Shown: in pieces, positions 32,324-42,263 of the stretch
How the letters are laid out: each line of letters opens with the position of its first letter
How positions within the stretch are numbered: the stretch's first letter is position 1
Source of the DNA: Choanephora cucurbitarum
Lineage: Eukaryota; Mucoromycota; Mucoromycetes; Mucorales; Choanephoraceae
Direction: 5' to 3'
NCBI GenBank assembly: GCA_025331435.1
Contig: JAIWNI010000132.1
Location: 1 to 64,000 of the forward strand
DNA: 64,000 nt
Position numbers and translations under genes: made by a program
Notes under the pieces: model-generated
The model's database searches: none
The model's input: only the letters and a program-made list of their open reading frames with translations
Told to the model about the DNA's origin: nothing

Positions 32324-33922
32324 ATGCCTACTGATCAAAGTCATCCTTTTGCTACATTCCCTGCTACTGCAGGTAAGGCAGGTAATGGCCTCAGACCTTA
32401 TTATACACCCGGCCTCGGTCACAGTGGCAACTATACAGTCGTACCCGACGCGCAAACAATAGCCACACCTTATTATAGTGACATGGACGACCTGATCGAC
32501 TCAAAGACAGCTGCTCGAGAACTTGTGAATTTCATTGTCCTTAAATACCTGACAACCGCTCTCGGAAGTCCATTTGAAGTCTCCAAGACGTTATTACAAG
32601 TACAATATATGCCTCGTGAAGATGCTGAAGTGACTTCGATCACTCGCACCACAGTCACCTCAGACGATGAACATACCTTTTCTGTAAGTAAGATCATGAT
32701 GGTCATCTATTTTTTTTTCTTATTGACTTTGATTGTGAAAGGACCAATCATCATCAGAAGAAGAAGAAGATTTTTATGCAGAAGAACATCGTCGTCGTCG
32801 TCGCCATAGTGAAGATCATTTAAATACAGGCACATTGGATATTGACGATCCTTTATTTAAAAAGAAAGTGAATGTGGATGCCAGTGGGTATGTTGTACGT
32901 GCCAGTGTCTATGATGATGCCACACGCCCACCTCATCAACTGAAGCCAATAGAAGGTGGTGTCTGGCAAGGCATCAGTCAATTGATGAAACAACCACATG
33001 AAGGATGGCGTTCACTCTTTAAAGGACAATATACCAACTGGCTCTATGAAATCTCACATTTGTTCCTTCAGCCTACCTTGGAAGGTTCCTTGAATGACAT
33101 GTTTGATCTTTATGATGATACCATTCCTCTTGTTCATCTGGATCATGTTGGGCCTAACCTGGCTACTTTGATTGCCAGCCATTTGATAGTGGGTTTTCTC
33201 TTGAGTCCACTTGAATTGATCCGTACCAGGTAAAAATAATAAAAAAATAGACCTAAAAGAGAGACTCATGCCATCGATAGATTACAAGTCCAATCGGCTT
33301 CTCCTTTACAAAGGAAATACAAAGGTCCCTTCCATGCCTTAAAGACAATATTACAGGAAGAAGGTGGTCTTTGGGGTCTCTATTGTTCTCACAACACACT
33401 GCCTACCATCCTGTTCCATACCATCACACCTCTCTTACAGAACACAACACCCTTGATCATTGATCGTATCTTCAAGATCTCAGCGAATGAATCCCCTTTT
33501 TTGTACAGTCTGGCTGAATTGGGTTTGAATACCCTGGAAGTGTTGATCACCTTACCCTTAGACACCATTCGTAAACGTCTTCAATGTCAGATCAGAACAC
33601 GAACACCAGGCAAGAAGCGATTTGAGCCTGTGGTGGCTACCCGTCCTGTGCCTTATACAGGTATGGCCAATGCTGCCTATTGTATCATTAAGGAAGAAGG
33701 CGGTTCAAAGAAGCATGGCAAGAGATTTCAGAGAAAGAGTCTATTGACCGATTGGAGTTTGAGAGGATTGTATCATGGCTTTAATATGCAATGTACCTCT
33801 AACATTGTCTTGTTCTTTTTACATGCCATTAATGGTATTGAAGGTAAAAGTTGTAGAAGAACTGAAGCCATAGTGAGACTGACTTTTTTTTTTGTTTAGA
33901 TGATTATTATGAAGACTTTTAA
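32324..33922 (+). CDS. UGO1: Ugo1-like mitochondrial outer-membrane carrier-fold protein
   Basis: Four exons: 32324-32683, 32742-33229, 33281-33843, 33900-33922, giving 477 residues. The N-terminal carrier-like segment reads LVNFIVLKYLTTALGSPFEV and the C-terminal one LNTLEVLITLPLDTIRKRLQ, with a P-x-D-x-[I/V]-[R/K] signature only in the latter. Between them is an acidic-basic linker (EEEEDFYAEEHRRRRR). Length, a single good carrier signature and the acidic insert match fungal Ugo1 (animal SLC25A46), which acts in mitochondrial fusion with Fzo1 and Mgm1. The last exon codes only DDYYEDF. The stop lies 25 bp from the convergent stop of the reductase-acyltransferase gene. Confidence 0.85.
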
Positions 33923-33947
33923 TACTTGTAAATAAAGTGGGTAGGAT

Positions 33948-36900
33948 TTAGGATTTTAAGTTATATGCTTGAGATACTCTTCTGGAATGTTTGGAGGATC
34001 CATCATCATTAGGAATGGGTGTAGCAGAAGCTGCTTTCAAGGAATAGACCAATTGAATCATCTGATCTTCTTCTTTATCCAACACCATGCCATGTTGAGA
34101 GGCATAACTCTTGTCGGCTCTCAAGATAGAGCGAATCTGATTTTGACATTTATCAAACACTTGAGCATTATGTTGCAGATTGGCATGATCAGTCACATAT
34201 CTATACTTTTCAATTTCATGACAGAGAGATGCAATATCTGCTAATTGGTAGAGGATTTCCTGTGTGGTAGACTAAGAAACATTCAGCACAGAAAGAAATA
34301 CACTTGAGAATGAACTTACTGAATCATCTGGGTGTTTGGTATGAGAGACCATCACTAGGTCTTCATTGGTCGTGACACCTAACTCAAGCAACAGGATTTG
34401 AGCATCGGGCGATAATTTCGATTTAGGATGAACCGCCTCAATAAATCCAATGGCCAGAAAATTATCCACTGCATTCTGACTTGCTTCAGTCGAAAGCACC
34501 TCACGATAGAGTGTACGACGCCCTGTGATCAAATGAGCCGCTATCCACTGTGACAGCACAGGCACGATCTTTCGAGGCATGAAGGGTAAATCGCGTAATG
34601 CCGATAAGGAACAGGAAGTGATCCAATAGGCATCCAAAGTAGGGTATATAAATGAAGCCAGCAGACAGACACGCGTGTATTCCAATTCATTGTTCTCTAA
34701 AGTCACCACCTTGGTATACCGGTCCTGTTCGACCACCAGCAAATTCTTCTTCACAAACCAGTCCATCATCAGATCGAATTTCTCTTCACGTACCCATGGA
34801 TAGACAAATTCATGTTTGAATAACCGTACCAAAAAGGTAAATTGAGCAAACAGATCCTCTCTCGTCAATCCGGTACTGCCTGAGAGATAGACGACACTGA
34901 ACAAGGCTTCAGGCAAGAAGATCTCGATCAGTTGACTTGCCATATAAGAAAGATCCATCACGTTATCGGCATGTTCAACAATACGCACCACTGTCTGATC
35001 TGTGATGCGTTTACCGTCCATGGTGACATTGTGGCGAGCGTCCAAGAGATCGAGTGCATACGCAACAATGGTACTGACATCTTCATCGGGCTGCCAGTCC
35101 ACATTGATACGCTTGTCCAACAGTTCCTGACGAAGCCAAGAGACATGCTTGTACATCTTTCCCATCGTGATCCCACCGGCTGCACGACCAAACAAGAGAG
35201 TGGCAGCCACCAAACTGACTGGACTGACGACAGCAGCTTCATGTTGACCGCGTTGTACTTTACGCGCCACATAATCAGCAATGCGATCATCCTCACGCAC
35301 AGCAATGGTACTATCATATCGAGGTGTGAATCATGTTTGCTTTTTCTTTTTTTTATTTTTCTTACCTTGATCGTTTATTGGATGTGACAGTGGCTTCTTG
35401 AGCTGCCTGTCGTACATCAATCAGCTCACCAAAGCCAATAAAGGCACGACCATATTTACCCTTTTCTGAACTGGCCTGGGATTCCTTACTGGCAGCACGA
35501 TCGGCCACGGTGGCACTGGGACGCAAGAAGCTGGAGGTGACCGTGATACTACGTGGCTTCTGATCCAACACTTGATCGATCAACGTACGTAACTCAGGAA
35601 TCTTTTCATACGTGATATTGATCGGCACCAACAAGGTATCTCGCTTGGGACTGACACTGTTGATGCTAGAGGCAGGGGAGGCAGGTAAGTGATGGTGTTG
35701 GTTGGGCTCTTGGTTATGACCGATCGTGCCCTCGATGATCATGTTCATCAGGCCGTCGTGGTAAGGAGTCTGTAACCGACCTGTCCTGGACCGAGCTCGC
35801 TCAATCACCATCGAGAGGGCCCCGTGTTCCTTGAGGAGGACTTCTGTATAGGCAGCCGCCACGGCCGTATTCAGAGGCGATCGCGAGGTTTGGTCGCGGC
35901 GGACAAAGTAAGCGCCTGAGATACGCAGGATGTCGGAGATCGGACCCAGCAGGGCCAGGGCTTCATCGCACACGATGGCAGGCACAGGCAGTTGGTAGCG
36001 CAGACAGATGTACCAGACCAGCAGTTGATCGATGATCGTCTTGGAGACAGGCACATAGACCACGTTCTTGTCTTGCATCTGTTCCTTGAGACGGGCAATG
36101 TCCAGTTTGTTGACCCGAAGGCTTGTGAAGAGACGTTTAAAGAGGGCGTTCAGGAAAGCACCGGCAGACCAGATGTAAGGTAGTTGAGTACGTTCTTTCA
36201 TACGTTGTAAGATCTTGAGGGATTCACCTACCACCGTCTTTTGTGGTACACCTGATGTTTCAATGATCTTGTAGAGGGTTGGTTAAGAGACTCTCATGTT
36301 GCTTATTTCTCATTTACCTGTTTAATGCTCTGACCGACTCTTCGATCGTTCAATACTTCAATACGGACATGTTCTTCATGCGATTCAGAAGGATCTACCC
36401 AATGTCCCAAATGAAGCATGTTATCCTTATTCTTCAAGATATCCGAATCATCATGACACCAATCATCAAGACTGGCATCGAAATCATTGACCCATTCCTC
36501 CATCTTCTTCTTATCGCGTGTCTCCTGTCCAGGCTTTTCCAAGGAAGCTACCAACTCGGCCAACATCCGTTCAGTTCGCTTCTGGATATCGGACGCACTG
36601 AACACAACCGACTCAATTTGCTTATCAATGATCGAATGTTGTGTGACACCAGGCGGTAAATACAATGCACAGGCCCAGCCATCAGGCACAGAGATGTTAC
36701 GAAGGCCCATAGGTGGCGAGGGATGCAGATAGGCATGAGTGCCAAAGGCAAAATTGATCATGTAGGTGTTCCATTCCATATGCTTGAACTGCTGTAGATG
36801 GAACTGAGGGTCATGTGCCATGCTCTGTTCAAGCTGCTTTACGTTCTGATGATCAAAGATCCAGCGATGACGTAAAAAGGGCTGCACAGCATCGACCACA

Positions 36901-38844
36901 CGTGAGGCGAGTTCCAGTGAACGGTTGAGCAGGTTGGCATCAGAAGCTTGTTGATGAGCCGCGCCAGAGAACCGGCCTCCGCCATGCGTTGCCTGCCCGC
37001 CTAGCTGATGGACGCCACCCAAGGCACTTGTGACGGACGAGAGCGATTGAGGCAGGCTGTATTTCATAAAGAACTTGGCTTTAAAGAGCGATCGATTGGC
37101 GCCAAAGTAATCTTGTGCAGAAGGCAAGACGCGTTTGGTATTACGAAGCCAGTAGGATCGAATGGAGTCGTAGGCATGGTACCAGGTCGTCTCGTCAAAG
37201 CCAGAGGCAGAGACCTGGTAGATGTAAGGGAAGTATTGGACGTTGGGCATGATGATGCTCTCGCTGTCCATGCCGTCGTCGAGCTTTTCGTTGTAGGGTA
37301 AGAGGAATCGATGGCCAGGCGGTTTCATGGAGGCAGCCGTGCCCAAGATGACACGGACCAGGTAATCGACCGGTACAATATCGGCTGGCATGGGACCCAT
37401 ATCTGCCTGTAAGACTTGAACACCTTGACTCATCAAAAAGACAGTACCATTTGCACCTGTCACACCATCCACCTATATGAAACGAATTGTTGGTTTCTCT
37501 TTTTTTTTTTTTTAATATATATATAGTTTACCCATCCTGGTAATGGTTCAAAAGCACCAGCGCTCACTTGAGTTGCGCGAACGATGGCGATGGGCCATTG
37601 TGCCTTACCCCCTTGTGCTTCCTCTATACGGTTCAGATCCACACGTTTCATGATCAGGTGTTCCGTCAGTGACTTGGTGAAAGCGTAGGTATGTGGATAG
37701 AAAGATAGGATACGCTGTGTCATCTTTGGAATGTCCTGTAACTCAAGGTCTACAATCTCCGTCAAGAGTTCTTCTGGATCACCTAAAGGCATAGGATAGA
37801 CTCGTTCCTGAACATGACCATCAGGTAAACTTGGGTCGGTATAGGCCAAGGACATATGGACAAAGGCCTCTGTGAAATGTGTCAGATTGATCTACATTGG
37901 CTTACTGTGTGTTTCTTTAAACTGTACCCATATGTTTACATTCATCTGCTAGATCCATCATACGTAATGTACCTAATGTGTTTGTCTAACATAAAAATGA
38001 GAATAGATCATACATAAAGAGGGAAAAACCTAGTTGGTACCTCTAATGCCAAATCCAGTCGCTCATTGTAATTCAAGGTGGCTGCACAATGAATGACAAT
38101 ATGAACATGGTTAATGATATTTTCTCGGTCTGTCTCAGATATGCTTAGGTCAGGTGAGATCAAGTCGCCAGAGATAGGCACAATTTTGTTTTTCACAATA
38201 CTGTCAAAGGTAGTTTTGCCCATCATACGTCTCAAGATCAAAAAGGCCTTTTCAATAAAAATAACAGATGAGTCTCATTACCTTTACGTCTTTCTTGTGT
38301 CACTCTAAACCTTATTGTTAAAAATCTCATTCCTTAGTCGTTCTGAAGGTCGACCGATTTTACTCTTCTTGATGCTTCCACTTCGCACCAAGATATAGAT
38401 CTGTCCAATATCTTCCTGTAGTGCCTTTATGAGCTTCCAGAGAACTGCCTTACCTACAAATCCAGTGACGCCTGTCATCAGGATATTCTTGTGTCTATAG
38501 AAATCGACAATGGGTCCCTTAAATTCACTGAGCGTAGGCTGATAATCTTGCTCGTTGACAGAGTCGTCAGGAGCGATGGTCGAGTTATTGCTTGAGGTTG
38601 TATCGTCGTCCTGGCTGTGGGTTAAGCCATGTGGTGTGGGCGTTGCTTGATCATTGATGATAATCGTGGGCGTATCATCATCACTAGGGTTACTATTGTC
38701 AAGAGCAGTTGCAGGAGGTATGTCTGCTTCTAAAGAATGTGTTGTGCTCTTCTGGTCATCGTCTCTTTCAGTCAAGGTAGGTGTTTCTTCTTCACTTTGT
38801 AGTTCGTTACTTTCCAGTCGTCTGTCTTCTATTGGTTCGGTCAT
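33948..38844 (-). CDS. Fatty acyl-CoA reductase fused to a PlsB/GNPAT-like acyltransferase
   Basis: Eight exons fit by phase: 38844-38311, 38247-38041, 37985-37928, 37869-37532, 37472-36318, 36267-35366, 35310-34320, 34271-33948, total 1502 residues. After a ~105-residue acidic disordered tail comes a complete reductase: TGVTGFVG at 124-131 (NADPH binding), Y327-A-F-T-K331 (active site) and a C-terminal reductase domain around 585 (RWIFDHQNVKQL). From about 776 to 1100 is a glycerolipid acyltransferase-like domain: VPVSKTIID at 836-844, GAYFVRR at 882-888, ERARSRTGR at 920-928, VPINITYE at 978-985. In active family members motif I is H-x4-D; here position 839 is Ser. A reductase-acyltransferase pair could supply fatty alcohol and acyl-DHAP for ether lipids. 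No PTS1 at the C-terminus. Confidence 0.88.
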
Positions 38845-39169
38845 AGTTTCATATAACAGAAAAATATGGACCAATCTCGGTTAAAGTGCGGTAAACTAGA
38901 GTGAGTGATAAAAAAGAATGAATTTAGAAAAAACGAAAAGAGGAGAGAAAAGAGAAGGGCAATATCGTCTAGACTTTAGACTTTAGATAAATAAGTCTAC
39001 CTCAGCCCAACTTTTTTTTTTCTTTTTTGGTCATCTCTGTCGGATGTTCAACATAAGCTTTGAAAATGGAAAATCCTTTCCCTAATTTTTTCTTTTTTTT
39101 TTTTAATTTACTATAAAAGAAGATATATTACAATCTTTTGTTTGCCACAAAAAATAATAATACACTCAT
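38845..39169. other. Divergent promoter region
   Basis: A 325-bp spacer between the reductase-acyltransferase gene (minus) and the Eaf6-like gene (plus). T-rich tracts at about 39009-39026 and 39085-39104. No gene seen. Confidence 0.5.
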
Positions 39170-39963
39170 ATGCCTGACACAACAAAAGAAACTACGGCAA
39201 GTATTCATTGCGTATAAGCAATGCTTTTACAACGTGTTTGGGGGAGATTTCTTTTGAGAAAGAGGGGGAGGAAATAAGGAGCTTTAAAGAGAGAATGGGT
39301 TTATTAACTTTAAGTATATAGACCAACCCAACTCCTTCTCCTACAACCAACACAGCTCAAACAAGTACGCCTGCAACATCAGCGGGTGCAGCCAAAGAGA
39401 CACCAGCTGAGCCACCTCAAGTTACCCGCCAAAAATACGAAGAAGCTAAACACGAACTACAAGCCTTGTTGGCAAGAAAGAAACAAGTCGATACAAATTT
39501 AGTAAGCCTATTTGGCCTGTTTTTTTCTTTCTTTCTTTTGAACTTATAGAGTTCCTTGACAGATCAACCTTGAACACTCCATCTACCTTTTTGAAGGATC
39601 TTATTTGGAAGATACGCAACAGAACGGAAATATTATTCGCGGCTTTGATGGTTATTTGACCAACAGACCAGACAGAAGAAGACCCAAGTTTACAGAATTA
39701 GACCGTTTATTTTCTCTGTCGTCATCAACCTATCAAAAGGTATCACTCACAAAGAAGTGCTTTTAATGTGGTGCTTATTCATTATGTAGGCATTAGCACA
39801 AAAGGAAGAAAAAGATCAGGATTCCAGTCAAGATGATCGATCTGTTGGAGGCTCAATAAGTGCCAGAAGAGACAAGAAGCGAAAGATAAAGCATGATAGT
39901 AATGGAATCAAGAAAAAGAGGTCCTCTGCAGGCAGAGATACAGAAGATGAATTGGATGTATGA
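39170..39963 (+). CDS. EAF6: Eaf6-like subunit of NuA4/MYST histone acetyltransferase complexes
   Basis: Four exons: 39170-39211, 39322-39501, 39563-39739, 39790-39963, giving 190 residues. The conserved Eaf6 core spans exons 2-3: a helix [20 protein letters not shown] followed by [16 protein letters not shown] and [11 protein letters not shown]. Eaf6 is a small coiled-coil subunit of NuA4 (and of MYST complexes in animals) that contacts the scaffold and the acetyltransferase. The C-terminal exon is basic and Ser/Asp-rich ([16 protein letters not shown]) with a likely nuclear signal. The first exon is uncertain: phase requires the donor at 39212 rather than the one at 39201. The next gene starts only 111 bp after the stop. 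Confidence 0.85.
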
Positions 39964-40009
39964 ACTATGCTCTCTTTTAAAAAAAAATAATCTGTCATTT
40001 TAATTATTT

Positions 40010-40062
40010 CTCTCTCTTTTTTTTCTCTCTCTCTCTCTCTCTTTTTCTTTCTTTTTTTTTTC
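40010..40062. repeat. (CT)n/T-rich tract in a 111-bp intergenic spacer
   Basis: A CT-dinucleotide run with flanking T tracts ends just before the thioesterase ATG at 40075. Fungal promoters commonly carry such pyrimidine tracts next to the transcription start; here it occupies most of the spacer. Confidence 0.8.
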
Positions 40063-40074
40063 CTTGTATATATT

Positions 40075-40867
40075 ATGCTTCCTTCTACTGTCTTGAGAAC
40101 ACCTGAATTAGTACAGAAAGTCTTTAAGGTATCACTGAAAGTAAAAGCAAAAAGAAAGACAGCTTATACGTGTTATGACTTAGAGCTTCATGACAGCAGG
40201 TGGATATGACTCTGTTGTTCTTCCGGGGGTAAATAAAAGAGTGCCCCCCCTCCAAAGCCTTTATTTGAGTTTTTAATGTTTTTTTTTTATCCCTCAAGCT
40301 AAAGATACTCACTACTGAAGAAGGGCGTGTCCGGGCCGAACTTGAAGTAGAAAAAAAGCATTTGGTAACTCTTTTTTTTTTCCTTTTTTTTTTTGGTCGT
40401 ACACGCGCATGATCTCTATAGAGTTAAAAATAGATCTTTTTCCCCTTTCAAAAAAAAAGTCTATATCTCTATACATCCCAAAAAAAAAAATGAACTCATG
40501 ATGTAATAGAATAGACTCGGTTCAGTTCATGGTGGTTTATTAGCTACTATTGTTGATGTTGCTGGTTCCTTAGCCATTGCTTCAAAAGGATTATATGCTA
40601 CAGGTGTGAGTACGGATATCAACATCAGTTATATCTCAGGTGTCAAACAAGGTGAAAAAATCAACATAGACGCACGCGTGGATAAGTTGGGGAAAACATT
40701 AGCATTTACTTCTGTTGAACTTAGCAACAAGGGTCGTCTAGGTAAACAATTTTATTTTGTTTCTATGGTTATTTATTGACGAAAAAAAAAATTCAGTTGC
40801 CTTAGGTAGACATAATAAATTTGTGGCTCAAGCATATGGACATGCTGAAAATATTTTAAAAAAGTAA
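40075..40867 (+). CDS. Hotdog-fold acyl-CoA thioesterase (ACOT13/THEM2-like)
   Basis: Five short exons: 40075-40128, 40184-40228, 40299-40364, 40510-40741, 40797-40867, giving 155 residues, the usual length. The signature NRLGSVHGGLLATIVDVAGS covers the HGG motif and the following acidic residue that polarises the catalytic water in this family. GVSTDINISYISGVKQGE and VALGRHNKF form the later strands of the hotdog sheet. The family hydrolyses medium- and long-chain acyl-CoA, often at mitochondria, working as a tetramer. No obvious targeting peptide. Same strand as the Eaf6-like gene and 111 bp behind it. Confidence 0.88.
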
Positions 40868-41226
40868 AAAAAAAAAAAAAAAGGAATTAAAATGTATACA
40901 TTTCTTTGTAAGAAAAAAAAATAGATAGTCTGTGTTGCACATTTTTGTATGTTTTTTTTAAATGCAACTTAAAAAAAAAAATTAGAAAAAAAAAACGGGA
41001 TTAACGCGTTTTTCCAAGCTCGAGAAACGCGTCTCTTTTTTTGTATTTTTTTTTTTTTTTTAAAAAATTACAACTTTAAAAAAAAATAAAAAAATAAAAA
41101 GGAGGGGAAAAAAAAGGCGCGATAAAAAGACGCGCATTATTGCTGATTTTGTACCCTTTTCCCTTTTTTTCCCTTTTTTACCTATTATTTGTATAGATAA
41201 ACATTTAGTGTTTTCTTTAAACTTCT
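40868..41226. other. Intergenic, homopolymer-rich
   Basis: A 359-bp spacer dominated by A and T runs, with two short GC-bearing islands (ACGCGTTTTTCC near 41003 and AGACGCGCATTATTG near 41128). ACGCGT-type motifs are MBF sites in fungi, so these could act in the promoter of the Whi5-like gene that follows. Confidence 0.5.
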
Positions 41227-42089
41227 ATGGATATGCCATATCACATTTTACCTGCCAATTCCAACCGAGAAGGCATCATGCCTTCACCTAAAATCCGTCA
41301 ACAAAGAGATGATGTCAATCAGGTAAATTAGATTTATATTTCTTGCCTCCCCCCCCCTTTTTTTTGGTACCTTGACTCATCACACTCATATAGTTATTAG
41401 TATCCCTTCGAGCCAGATTGGGATTTGCTCAATTCAAGATGAACCAAGGTTGGGAATCATCTACTCTGCTAGATGTAGAACAACTATGGAGACAGAAACA
41501 GCAAAAGTTCATAAGCGACTTGCCAAAACCAAGATTTACACAACGAGACATCATTGATAAAAAAGTGGTCATGCCCTCGTCTGGGACAAAACATCAGTCT
41601 AAGAAAGCAAAACTGATGCGAACCTATTCATTTCCTGCCGAGAAGAAAAAGACAATACGGCAGCATTATCCATCTCATTCACAGTCTATCTATCTCTTGT
41701 CCAATTCACTCCAGCCTCCCACACACACTCCATTACCGCCCACATCAATGCCACCTGTTTCGCCCGATACATCATCCTCTCTCTCCTCTACAATGGAGGA
41801 AGAAGATCATTTTCAATGTCCATCTCCACCTATGCGCCTAAGAAATTCATTAGATTATCTGTCTTATGCTATTGCCATGACCGAACAACAACAACCATCT
41901 TCGCAACCATTGCCTGATGTCAGTGAAGTTGAACCTCATTTGACAGAGGAAGAAGAAGACTATACCATACTGGACAAAGAAACAGATACCAGTCCACCTT
42001 CGTCGCCTGTTACTTCAGCTGCAAAAGCTATTATGATGTTTGTAAATAATAATCAACCATCACCATCTGATAGCCACACAGAACACTAA
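41227..42089 (+). CDS. Whi5/Nrm1-like G1/S transcriptional repressor candidate
   Basis: Two exons, 41227-41322 and 41394-42089, giving 263 residues. The only conserved element sits at the start of exon 2: LVSLRARLGFAQFKMNQGWE, closely resembling the Whi5-domain (GTB) motif that binds SBF/MBF transcription factors in Whi5 and Nrm1. The rest is Pro/Ser/Thr-rich and disordered with many SP/TP sites (PPVSPDTSSS, SPPSSPVTS) of the kind phosphorylated by CDK. This architecture, a short GTB helix and a long phosphorylatable tail, is what Whi5 and Nrm1 have. Function as a G1/S brake is inferred from the motif only. Possible MCB-like sites lie upstream. Confidence 0.65.
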
Positions 42090-42263
42090 AGTATTCCCCC
42101 CCCTCCTCCTCCTCCTCTTCCCTATTTCATCTTGCTTCATTCAAATGTAAATGTATATGCCTCTTCTTCTTCTTCCTATGTCAAATATATATATAGCTTC
42201 AGCGTCGCTTTTTTTTTCTTTTCTTGTAGCTTTGTGATTTATTACAAAAATTAAATACATTAC

